Shown in pieces: positions 52,901 through 60,465 of a DNA stretch of 64,000 nucleotides. The stretch covers positions 1 through 64,000 of the forward strand of contig NZ_JANUGQ010000010.1 in NCBI RefSeq assembly GCF_024756275.1, in the 5' to 3' direction. Positions within the stretch are counted from its first letter, which is position 1. Each line of letters opens with the position of its first letter. The notes beneath the pieces are model-generated. The model worked only from the letters and a program-made list of their open reading frames with translations. It was not told the DNA's origin and did no database searches. The DNA comes from Streptomyces pyxinae. Its GTDB lineage: Bacteria > Actinomycetota > Actinomycetes > Streptomycetales > Streptomycetaceae. The translations under genes and the position numbers were made by a program.

Positions 52901-55573
52901 TCAGCCGAGGGTCAGCAGCCGCAGCAGTTCGCCCGGGCCGTACGCGCCCGGGGCGGCGGCCAGGGTGTGCAGGGACAGCAGCACCCCGGCGGCACCGGTG
53001 GCCAGGTCGGCGGAGAAGCGCAGCAGCCCGGCGCCGGGCACCAGCAGCCGGTCCCCGTCGGCCACCAGGTGCCAGGCCAGGTTCCGCGCGGAGGCCAGCA
53101 CGTCGGGGCGCGGAGCACCGGCCTGCGGAGCACCGGCGTCCGGCGCGTCCAGCGCGTGGGCGGCGGCGAGCAGCCCGGCGCGGCCGGTGACCAGGCCCGG
53201 CTCCCGGACGAACTCCAGCCCGCAGCCCCGGCGGACACCCGGCAGCAGCCCGGCCAGCTCGGCGTCCGGGCGGTGGGCCAGATACTCCCGTGCCACCAGG
53301 GCGAAGCCGCCGCTGCCCTGGTCGAGATAGAGCAGATGCCGCCTGCCGTCCCGGACCTGGACGGTGCCGCCGGGGCCCGGGGCGCAGTGTGCCGCGTCCC
53401 GGCGCAGGGCGGCGCCGGCGGCGTCCAGCAGCCAGGACTCACCGGTGTGGGCGAGGAGTTCGAGGTGGAGCAGGGCGACACCGCTCAGCCCGCGCAGCAG
53501 CCCGGCCGAGGCGGGTGCGGTGAGCCCGGCCGGCCGGTCGCCCCGGACCAGGGCGTCGAGCTCCCGGGCGGTGCGCAGGGCGTACTCCAGCAGGGCGGGA
53601 TCGGGCCGGGTGGCGCCGGGCCGGGCGGCCGCCCCACCGGCAGCGGCGGTGGCGGAGACGGAGGGGGAGGTGGTGGAGGCAGAGGAGGCGGAGGTGGCGA
53701 GGCGCAGGGCGGCCAGCGCCGTACCGGCCCGGCCGGTGAGCAGATCGGCGGAGGGGGCCGGGGGCGCGGCCAGGGCGCGGTCCAGCAGCTCCCGTGCGGT
53801 GGCCCGGCGGCCGAGGGCGTCCAGCACCAGCGCGGCGCCGGGCAGCCCGTCGTACAGTCCGCCGGGCCGGGCGGGGTCGCGCCGCAGGGCCGCGCCGGAG
53901 AGCCACTCCACCCACTCGGGGGCCACCTCGGCGCCGGTACGGCGCAGCGCGTGCAGCACCCCGGCCGCGCCGTGCGCCGCGCAGACTCCCCCGCTGCCGA
54001 AGCCGGCCGGGTCCCCGGGGAAGAGCCGGTCGGTCCGCTCCGGCGTCGCCCCGGCCCGTATTCCGGCGAGCAGTCCCCGCCGGAGGCCGGCCCAGTCCGG
54101 GACCGGCCCGCCGAACAACCGGGCCACGGTGGCCTCGCCCGTACCGCCCTCGTCCGTCGAACCGGGACCGGGGAGGGCAGGCCGGGGCGGGCCGGCGTCG
54201 GGGCCGAGGCCGAAGCGGGCGCGGGCCCAGCGCTCCAGGGTGCGGGCCTTGTCCCGGTCGTGGTGGGCCATCTCGGTCAGCGGTATCAGCAGATGCAGCC
54301 AGAGCGCCCGGAGCGCGTACCGGTCGGCCGCGGCGCCCGGGGTGCCGGCCGGGGCCTGCATCCCGGGGGCGCCCGCCAGCGGGGTGGCGGGGTCGTCCAG
54401 GTCGGTGGCGTACTCGAAGTCGACCAGGACGAGGGAGCCGTCCGGCCGCACCATGACATTGGACGGATGGAGGTCGCCGAAGCGCAGCCCCCGGGCGTGG
54501 ATCGCGTCCAGCGCCCGCCGCAGCCGCTCGGTCACCCCGGCCACCCAGGCGCCATAGGCGGCGAGTTCGGCCGGGGACCGATCGCCGTGCACCATGGCGT
54601 ACCGGGTGACGAGCTCTTCCAGGAGGGTGGTGCCCTCGATGTACTCCTCGACCAGGAAGTGGTGTTCCCACACCCGGCGCACCCCGTGGACGGCGGGTAC
54701 GCAGTCGAGCCCGGCGAGCCGGGTCAGCGCGCGGTGCTCCCGGTGCAGCCGGGTGACGGCGTCGTCGCCGGCCCGGTCCAGCCCGCTGTGCGGCCGGGCC
54801 TCGCGCAGCACCACCCGCCGCCCGGTCTCCCGGTGGCGGGCGAGGTAGATGCCGCCGGCGTTGGAGAACTGGAGCGCCCGCTCCACGGTGTACGGGAAGC
54901 CGTCGTCGCGGGCGGCGGCCCGGGCCGCGAGGTGCGGCCGCAGCTCCGCCGGGACCTTCACCCACGCGGGCAACCGGAACACCACGTCCCGGGTGTCGGG
55001 GACCAGCCGGCCGTCCGGGTGGCGCAGGGCGGGCACGGTGGCGCCGTGCTCGTCCCGGCACCACAGCGCCCGGAAGGCCCCGTACCGGACGAAGACCGGG
55101 GCGCTCCCGATGCGCAGGTCGCTGAGGATGTACGGGCCGGGGCGGCCCTTCAGCGCGACGGCCAGTGCCTCGGCGAGCCGCAGGAAGGAGGGCTCGTCCG
55201 GCGGGTAGAGGGTGAGGAACTTGCCGCTGCCGCTCCGCTTCATATGTTTGTCCGACATGAGGCGCAGGGCCTGCTCGCTGCGGAGGAACTTGAACGGCAC
55301 CCGGTGCTCGCGGCAGAGCCGGGCGGTGATCTCCAGGGTGCGGCCGGCCCCGGCGGGCACGGTGGAGACATGGATCTTCCAGCCCTGTTCGGGCGGGACG
55401 ACACCGGCGGGGATCAGCGAGGTCCAGAGCCCGGCGCCCGCCCGGACCCAGCCGTCCGGCGGCTCGGCGCGGTCCAGGGGGTACCGGGTGGCCTCGTCCC
55501 GGAGCCGGGCCGGGGCCTCGTAGTACCTGCGGTCGGCCAGACAGTGGAGCTGGGTCTCCTGGAGGCGGGGCAC
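52901..55573 (-). CDS. lanKC: Class III lanthipeptide synthetase LanKC
   Basis: An 890-residue three-domain LanKC. Residues about 1-225 are the phospho-Ser/Thr lyase region (WKIHVS, SDKHMKRSGSGKFLT). Residues about 230-510 are a Ser/Thr-kinase-like domain with catalytic FGDLHPSN (Asp367, Asn372) and metal-binding VDFEYA (Asp385). The usual beta-3 Lys position reads Arg257 in VVLREARPH. The C-terminal LanC-like domain has Gly-rich repeats (GLPGAALVLDALG, LLTGRAGTALAAL) without zinc ligands, as expected for class III. It should make lanthionine/labionin rings on the peptide encoded at 57386. GTG 55573 follows GAGGAG. It is the last gene of a peptide-exporter-synthetase unit. Confidence 0.94.
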   Translation of the reverse strand: MPRLQETQLHCLADRRYYEAPARLRDEATRYPLDRAEPPDGWVRAGAGLWTSLIPAGVVPPEQGWKIHVSTVPAGAGRTLEITARLCREHRVPFKFLRSEQALRLMSDKHMKRSGSGKFLTLYPPDEPSFLRLAEALAVALKGRPGPYILSDLRIGSAPVFVRYGAFRALWCRDEHGATVPALRHPDGRLVPDTRDVVFRLPAWVKVPAELRPHLAARAAARDDGFPYTVERALQFSNAGGIYLARHRETGRRVVLREARPHSGLDRAGDDAVTRLHREHRALTRLAGLDCVPAVHGVRRVWEHHFLVEEYIEGTTLLEELVTRYAMVHGDRSPAELAAYGAWVAGVTERLRRALDAIHARGLRFGDLHPSNVMVRPDGSLVLVDFEYATDLDDPATPLAGAPGMQAPAGTPGAAADRYALRALWLHLLIPLTEMAHHDRDKARTLERWARARFGLGPDAGPPRPALPGPGSTDEGGTGEATVARLFGGPVPDWAGLRRGLLAGIRAGATPERTDRLFPGDPAGFGSGGVCAAHGAAGVLHALRRTGAEVAPEWVEWLSGAALRRDPARPGGLYDGLPGAALVLDALGRRATARELLDRALAAPPAPSADLLTGRAGTALAALRLATSASSASTTSPSVSATAAAGGAAARPGATRPDPALLEYALRTARELDALVRGDRPAGLTAPASAGLLRGLSGVALLHLELLAHTGESWLLDAAGAALRRDAAHCAPGPGGTVQVRDGRRHLLYLDQGSGGFALVAREYLAHRPDAELAGLLPGVRRGCGLEFVREPGLVTGRAGLLAAAHALDAPDAGAPQAGAPRPDVLASARNLAWHLVADGDRLLVPGAGLLRFSADLATGAAGVLLSLHTLAAAPGAYGPGELLRLLTLG

Positions 55574-55656
55574 GGTCTCTCCTCATCTGCTCGCCCGGGG
55601 CCGTGCGCGTTCGGGGGTACGGGCGCGGGACGGCCCCGGGTGGGGGTGTACGGGAC

Positions 55657-55713
55657 GGGCCGGGGCCCGGTCGACGGGCCGGGAGCCGGTCGACCGGGCC
55701 GGGGTCCGGTCAG
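55657..55713 (+). repeat. 19-bp imperfect direct repeats, three copies
   Basis: GGGCCGGGGCCCGGTCGAC (55657-55675) recurs with small changes at 55676-55694 and 55696-55713, the last overlapping the exporter stop codon. The set lies in the gap before lanKC on the minus-strand transcript. Confidence 0.7.
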
Positions 55714-57107
55714 GGACGGGGTCCGGGGGCGGGGCGGACGGGATCGCCGCCGGAGGGGCGGGAGCCGTCCAGCGGGGCCGTCGCGCCGGTCGCGGAGGCT
55801 CCCGCTCCCGTGGGGTCCGCCGCCGGCGCGGGGACGTCCACCGCCTCCGCCCCGCCGGACGGGCCGGAGGCGGGGACGTCCGCTGCCGGCGCCTGGACGT
55901 CCGGCGGGGACACCGGGCCGCGCGCGGAGGGGGCGAGGGTGACCACGGCGGCCGAGAGCGCCAGCACCGCGCCCAGGGCGGTGAAGGCCCCACCGGGCCC
56001 GAGGGCGGTGAGCAGGGCGCCGCCGGCCAGTGGGCCGAGCGGCTGGACCAGTGAGGAGAGGAACCCGGCCGCGCTCTGCACCCGGCCGACCCGGTCGCCG
56101 GGGGTGACCACCAGCAGAGTGGTGAGGAAGCCGATGCTGGCCACCGTCGCCAGGCACATGCAGAGCGCGCACAGCGCCCCCGCCACCAGCGGCAGCCGGA
56201 CCACGGCCAGCACCCCGGCGGTGGCCGCGCAGGTCCAGCAGGTGGCGGTGATGAGCGGCCGGCCGTGCAGCTCCGGGTGGAGCCGGGGCGCCAGCAGCGC
56301 GCCGGCCAGGGTGCCGGCCGAGGTGCAGGCCACCACGAGCCCGCTGCCCAGTCCGGAGCGCCCGCCGTCCGAGAAGACGGTCAGCGCGGTGAAGGTGAGG
56401 GCGCCGAAGGCGAAGTTCATGCCGAGCCCGAAGACCAGCAGCACGGTACGGAGATACGGCAGCCGCCACAGGAACACCAGCCCGGCGGTGAGTTCGCGGC
56501 GGCTGAACACCGGGCCGGACCGCACCGCCGGCTCCGACCGGGTACGGACCAGGGAGACACAGACCGCCGAGGCCAGCAGCCCGGCGGCCTCGGCCACGAA
56601 CGGCAGCACCGGGTGGAGCCCGAAGAGCGCGCCGCCCACCAGCGGGCCGATCAGCCGGGCGGTGGAGGAGCGGGCCTGGAGCCGGGCGGTGGCGGTACCC
56701 ATGTCGGCCGGAGGCACGACCGAGCGCACCAGGGCCGAGGCGGCGGGGCCGTACACCCCGCCGATCACCGCGCCCGCGCCGGCCACCAGCAGCACCAGCG
56801 GGAGCGGCACCCGGCCGGCGAGCACCGCGACGACCAGGGCGGTGACCACGGCGAGGCTGCCCAGGTCGCAGCGGCGCATCAGCCGGCGGCGTTCGGTCCG
56901 GTCGGCCAGTACCCCGCCGGGCAGCATCGTGAGCAGCAGCGAGGCCACGGTCACGGTGCCCACGGCGCCGGCCCGGACGGGCGACCCGGTCTCCCGCAGC
57001 ACGAGCAGCGGCAGGGCGAGCGCGGTCATCTGGGTGCCGAGCACGGCGAACAGGCCGCTCATCCAGAGCAGCCGGAAGTCACGATTGGTGCGGAGTGCTG
57101 AGGCCAT
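55710..57107 (-). CDS. MFS exporter of the class III RiPP unit
   Basis: A 465-residue MFS protein with about 12 hydrophobic segments. The N-terminus (FRLLWMSGLFAVLGTQMTALALPLLVL) and the loop GGVLADRTERRRLMRRCD are typical of the enterobactin/macrolide exporter-like group. The last 65 residues form a cytoplasmic Pro/Ala/Gly tail. It lies between the precursor gene and lanKC on the same strand and is the only exporter in the island, so it probably exports the mature peptide; this is inference, since many class III systems use ABC transporters. ATG 57107 is supported by GGGAG. Confidence 0.9.
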   Translation of the reverse strand: MASALRTNRDFRLLWMSGLFAVLGTQMTALALPLLVLRETGSPVRAGAVGTVTVASLLLTMLPGGVLADRTERRRLMRRCDLGSLAVVTALVVAVLAGRVPLPLVLLVAGAGAVIGGVYGPAASALVRSVVPPADMGTATARLQARSSTARLIGPLVGGALFGLHPVLPFVAEAAGLLASAVCVSLVRTRSEPAVRSGPVFSRRELTAGLVFLWRLPYLRTVLLVFGLGMNFAFGALTFTALTVFSDGGRSGLGSGLVVACTSAGTLAGALLAPRLHPELHGRPLITATCWTCAATAGVLAVVRLPLVAGALCALCMCLATVASIGFLTTLLVVTPGDRVGRVQSAAGFLSSLVQPLGPLAGGALLTALGPGGAFTALGAVLALSAAVVTLAPSARGPVSPPDVQAPAADVPASGPSGGAEAVDVPAPAADPTGAGASATGATAPLDGSRPSGGDPVRPAPGPRP

Positions 57108-57190
57108 CGCCGGCTCCCGCGGGCTGAGGGGACGGACGGTCGGTGAGGTCGGCTGGGCCCGCCGGGCGGCGGGACAGCGGGGCAGCGGAC

Positions 57191-57306
57191 CGGACAGGCG
57201 GCGGAGGCCACGCGAAGAGGTCCCGGACGGGCGGCGGAGGCCACGCGAGCAGACCCCGGAGGCCGGCGGGGCCACGCGAGCAGACCCCGGACGGGCGGCG
57301 GGGCGG
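57191..57306 (+). repeat. 33-bp imperfect tandem repeat, about 3.5 copies
   Basis: Units start with CGGACGGGCGGCGGAGG and contain CCACGCGAGCAGACC. Copies lie at 57191-57223, 57224-57256, 57257-57287 (two bases shorter) and 57288-57306 (partial). The array occupies most of the gap between the precursor gene and the MFS gene on the minus-strand transcript. Confidence 0.85.
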
Positions 57307-57385
57307 ACTCCGCCATGACGGAGCCGCCCCGGTCCGGACCGCCGGCCGTGCGCCCCGTGGTGCCCCGGGGCGCACGGTGCCGGGG

Positions 57386-57556
57386 TCAGTTCTGGTCCAT
57401 CACCACGCTCAGCACGCTGACACAGCTGCCCTCGACGCTCCGGTCGGAGTCCACGGACGTGGTGCCCTGGAGGTCCAGGACGGACTCGCCGTGCGCCTCG
57501 ACCTCGGGGGTCTCGTCGTTGTTGTCGTCGGCAACCGGCTTGGTGTTCTCGGTCAT
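57386..57556 (-). CDS. Class III lanthipeptide precursor peptide
   Basis: A 56-residue peptide with GGAG before ATG 57556. The acidic leader holds PEVEAHGE (17-24) and VLDLQ (26-30), which matches the LxLQ-type motif recognised by LanKC enzymes (ILELQ in labyrinthopeptins). The core after Gln30 is Ser/Thr-rich with a single Cys45; Ser37-x2-Ser40-x4-Cys45 fits the labionin motif S-x2-S-x3-5-C. Additional Ser/Thr (32, 33, 34, 44, 47, 50) may be dehydrated. It heads the unit precursor, MFS, lanKC. In-frame ATGs at 57571 and further upstream are possible but lack ribosome-binding sites. It is very likely the LanKC substrate. Confidence 0.85.
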   Translation of the reverse strand: MTENTKPVADDNNDETPEVEAHGESVLDLQGTTSVDSDRSVEGSCVSVLSVVMDQN

Positions 57557-57574
57557 GATGGTCTCCATCCACTC

Positions 57575-57724
57575 GTCGAACGCCATGGGGTGACGTCGCA
57601 CGCCGTCAAACGCTGTCGGCCCTTGTCAGACGCGGCCGAAAGCAATCGAACGCCGCCGAACACGGTCGAATGCTCTGAAAATCCGTCGATCGCTGCCGGA
57701 CATCGTCGGACGGCGTCGTACGCC
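57575..57724 (+). repeat. 10-bp phased degenerate tandem repeat, about 15 units
   Basis: From 57575 to 57724 the sequence is built of 10-base units near GTCGAACGCC, in strict register: clear matches start at 57575, 57595, 57605, 57625, 57645, 57665, 57685 and 57715, weaker ones at 57615, 57635, 57655, 57695 and 57705, and only the units at 57585 and 57675 are lost. The period is one helical turn and not a multiple of three, so coding does not explain it. It begins 19 bases upstream of the precursor start. Confidence 0.85.
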
Positions 57725-58166
57725 GGGGGTCGCGAACGTTCCGCGCACGGCCGGGCCCCGGAGGCCCGGTCCGCCGGCGGCGAGCCGTTGCCCGCCGTTG
57801 CCGAGAAAGCTAGGAGCCCCGACCCGGAAAACGCCCCGGCGCCGGTATGGCCCCGGTATCGGCGCAGGCCCGGGGCGGCGGGCCACCGGGCGCACGGACC
57901 GCCGGAAGTCCTCCGCACCGGGCCCGGCCTGCGGGCATACCGCCGTCGAACCGTCCCCCGACCGGCGCCGAACCACTCCCCCGGAGACTGGCCCAGGACG
58001 CGCGCCGCTGCCTCGGCCCCCCTGGTCTGTCCGGGCGCGGCGCGCGTCCGCCGGGCCCGTCGCGGGCCCCGTACGACCCCGCCCCGCACGGGGGTGGGGC
58101 ACGGCGGAGCCGGATGAACCGGGAAACGGATCCGGAGGAACCGAGGAACCGCGAGGAGGCGGCCCC
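57725..58166. other. Divergent intergenic region before the radical SAM gene
   Basis: About 440 bases. No gene is supported; open frames have shadow composition. With the 10-bp array it makes up the 610-base divergent control region between the class III unit and the radical SAM unit. Confidence 0.4.
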
Positions 58167-59372
58167 GTGGAGCTGGCCGAACTGATCGCCCTGCGGCCCC
58201 GGCCGGCCGGCGGGGTGCTGGTCACCCTGACCCGGCGCTGCCCGATGAGCTGTGCGCACTGCTCCACCGCCTCCACGATGGAGACCCGCGAGGAGCCGGA
58301 CCCCGTCCAACTGCTCGCGTTCACCGATTCGTTCACCCCCGCCGACCGGCCCGAGGTGCTGCTGCTGACCGGCGGCGAACCGCTGCTGCTGCCGGAGACG
58401 GCCGCCAGGCTGGCCCGCTCCGCCCGGGCGGCGGGCACCCGTACGGCCCTGCTGAGCGGCATGTTCTTCGCCCGCTCCCGGAAGGTCCCGGACCGGTTGC
58501 TGAACGCCGTCGCGGAGCTGGACCACTTCTCCGCCAGCCTGGACGCCCACCACGAGCGGGAGGTGGAGCGCGCCGCCGTCTTCCGGGCGCTGCGGGCGGT
58601 CCGGGAGACCGGAGTCGCTGTCAGCTTCCATCTCACCGGTACCGGTCCGGACGACCCCTATCTGGCCGATGTCACCCGGGCCGTCGACCGGGAGTTCGGC
58701 GGGACGGTGCCCGCGCTGGTCAACGAGGTACGGGCGGTCGGCCGCGCCGCCGCCTGGGCCGGCCCGGCCCGTACCACCGGCCCCGCCGCCGGACCGGGCG
58801 GGGACCCGGGGCCCTGCGCGATGGCCGCCTGGCCGGTGGTGGCCTTCGACGGCACCGTGCTCGCCTGCTGCAACCAGGACGTGGTGGACCGCCGCCCCGC
58901 CCCGGCCCATCTCCGGCTGGGTCATGTCGCCGGGGACGACTGGGCGACCGTACGGCGGCGGGCGCTGGAGTCCCCGGTGCTGCGCATGATCCGTACGGTG
59001 GGCCCGGTGGCGCTGCGGTCGCGGTACGCGCCCGGGGCCCCCGGCGCTGCTGTGGCCCCCCGGACCGGGTCCTCCTGCGGCGACTGCCGGGCCCTGGGCT
59101 CCGGGGCAGGACCCGCGCCGGAGGTGGTGGCCGTGGCGGGCGGCGCGGCCGGGGCGCTGCTCGACGCGACGGCCGCCCGGCGGGCGGGGGCGGCGGGCCC
59201 GGTGGCCCTGGTACGGCGGTACGGCTGCGCCGCGTACGCCCCCCTGGTGGTGGCGCGCGGACCGGCGGCACCGGCGGCACCGGCGGTCGGGGGCGCGGAC
59301 GAGCGCTCCGGCTCCGGCGCCGGGGCCCGCGCGGACAGCAGGGCCCGCACCGGCCCGGAGGTGTCGGGATGA
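58167..59372 (+). CDS. Radical SAM peptide-modifying enzyme
   Basis: A 401-residue radical SAM protein. The [4Fe-4S] motif is Cys25-x3-Cys29-x2-Cys32 (CPMSCAHC), and LLLTGGEPLLL is the SAM-binding GGE motif. A C-terminal SPASM-like region has further Cys (GPCAMAAW, VLACCNQD, SSCGDC) that could bind an auxiliary cluster. The final 70 residues are Ala/Gly-rich. GTG 58167 follows GAGGAGG. Its stop overlaps the next gene (ATGA), so it is coupled to the diiron-like enzyme and the small peptide. It should act on a RiPP precursor; the modification (thioether, C-C bond or other) cannot be told. Confidence 0.9.
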   Translation: MELAELIALRPRPAGGVLVTLTRRCPMSCAHCSTASTMETREEPDPVQLLAFTDSFTPADRPEVLLLTGGEPLLLPETAARLARSARAAGTRTALLSGMFFARSRKVPDRLLNAVAELDHFSASLDAHHEREVERAAVFRALRAVRETGVAVSFHLTGTGPDDPYLADVTRAVDREFGGTVPALVNEVRAVGRAAAWAGPARTTGPAAGPGGDPGPCAMAAWPVVAFDGTVLACCNQDVVDRRPAPAHLRLGHVAGDDWATVRRRALESPVLRMIRTVGPVALRSRYAPGAPGAAVAPRTGSSCGDCRALGSGAGPAPEVVAVAGGAAGALLDATAARRAGAAGPVALVRRYGCAAYAPLVVARGPAAPAAPAVGGADERSGSGAGARADSRARTGPEVSG

Positions 59373-60115
59373 CGCCCGCCCGGGGCGGCCGGCCGGCCGC
59401 GTCCGTCCGGCTGGACGCCACGCTCGCGCTGGTGGAGCCCGCGTTGCGCGCCGCGACGGCCCGGCTCTGGCACCCCGACGGGCTGACCGGGCGCTACCGC
59501 GCCTATCTGGCGGCCATGCACATGGTGATCCGGGCCTCGGTGCCGCTGATGGAGCGGGCGGCCGTACGGGCCCGGCGGCTGGAGCGGTCGGGCGATCCGC
59601 TGGGCCGGCCGCTCGCCGCGCATCTCGCCGCGCACATCGAGGAGGAGCGGGACCACGACGCCTGGCTGCTGGACGACCTGGTGGCCGCGGGCTCGGGCCC
59701 GGACGCCGCGCTCGGCGCCGTACCGCCGCCGGACGTCGCCGCGCTGACGGGGGCTCAGTACTACTGGATCGAGCACCACCATCCGGTGGCCCTGCTCGGC
59801 TATGTGACCGTGCTGGAGGGGCACGCCCCGGCGGCCGGGCTCGCGGACCGGCTGGCCCGGCTCACCGGCCTGCCCGACGCGGCGTTCCGTACCGTACGCG
59901 CCCACGCCCAGCTCGACGGCGGTCATGTGGCCGGGCTGCGGGCCCTGCTGGACGCGCTGCCGCTGACCCGGGCGCAGGAGGCGGCGGTCGCCGTCAGCGC
60001 CCTGCACACCATGGACGCGCTCACCCAGTTGTTCGTCCGGCTCGGGCGCGGCGCACCGGCTCCCGGGCCGGGGCGGGGAGCCGGCCGGCCCGTCCCCACC
60101 GGAGGTCGCGCATGA
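59369..60115 (+). CDS. Heme-oxygenase-like diiron (HDO) family enzyme
   Basis: A 248-residue all-helical protein of the iron-containing redox enzyme / HDO (TenA-PqqC-like) type. Candidate metal ligands are Glu93 and His96 (EERDHD), Glu150, and His179-x3-Asp183-x2-His186 (HAQLDGGH); an EHHH cluster is at 135-138. HDO enzymes cleave or oxidise amino acids and lipids using a diiron centre. The gene overlaps both neighbours by four bases, so it works with the radical SAM enzyme. The last 20 residues are a disordered Gly/Pro tail. The reaction is unknown. Confidence 0.85.
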   Translation: MTPARGGRPAASVRLDATLALVEPALRAATARLWHPDGLTGRYRAYLAAMHMVIRASVPLMERAAVRARRLERSGDPLGRPLAAHLAAHIEEERDHDAWLLDDLVAAGSGPDAALGAVPPPDVAALTGAQYYWIEHHHPVALLGYVTVLEGHAPAAGLADRLARLTGLPDAAFRTVRAHAQLDGGHVAGLRALLDALPLTRAQEAAVAVSALHTMDALTQLFVRLGRGAPAPGPGRGAGRPVPTGGRA

Positions 60116-60312
60116 CCGGATCCCCCGACCGGCTGGCCGCCCTGTACGCGGCCGGCTTCGCGGTCGATCTGCTCACCGAGGAGCAGCGCCAGGTGCTCAC
60201 CGGGCTCACCGAGGAGGAACTGGCGCTGCTGCTCGACATCAAGGACCGGCTGGACGCCGTGGGCCCCGAGGTCCAGGCGCACGGGGAGATCGCGGGCGGT
60301 GCGCTGTTCTGA
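60112..60312 (+). CDS. Aroma-sacti-type small protein / candidate RiPP precursor
   Basis: A 66-residue acidic helical protein. The segment LLTEEQRQVLTGLTEEELALLLDIKDRLDAV (shown in parts: LTEEQRQVL, LTEEELALL, IKDRLDAV) matches what I recall as the aroma-sacti cluster domain found beside radical SAM and HDO genes. It ends with PEVQAHGE (52-59) and a short tail IAGGALF containing no Cys and only one aromatic residue. It may be a precursor with a tiny core, or a leader-binding partner. The PEVxAHGE motif is shared with the class III precursor. ATG 60112 overlaps the HDO stop by four bases. Confidence 0.75.
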   Translation: MTGSPDRLAALYAAGFAVDLLTEEQRQVLTGLTEEELALLLDIKDRLDAVGPEVQAHGEIAGGALF

Positions 60313-60383
60313 CGGCGTGCCGCCCGCTCCCCCGGCACCGGCCACCCGGATGAACCGGCGCCGGGCCGGGCGCGGCGCCACCC

Positions 60384-60448
60384 CGGACAGGGAGCCCGGA
60401 CAGCGAGCCCGGACAGTGAGCGCCGACAGCGAGCCCGGACTGAGCGGG
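60384..60448 (+). repeat. 13-bp tandem repeat, about 4.5 copies
   Basis: CGGACAGCGAGCC-like units lie head to tail at 60384, 60397, 60410, 60423 and, in partial form, 60436. The array ends just before the ribosome-binding site (GAGGAGGGA) of the cyclase-AAA gene, so it is in its leader or promoter. Confidence 0.85.
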
Positions 60449-60465
60449 AATGAGGAGGGAATCCG

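Noticed and set aside
52856..55942. A 1028-codon plus-strand frame opposite lanKC
   Set aside because: Gly/Arg/Gln-rich shadow with no motif; LanKC on the minus strand is unmistakable.
57191..57724. Tandem arrays considered as a CRISPR array
   Set aside because: Units are contiguous and degenerate, with no unique spacers of constant length and no cas genes.
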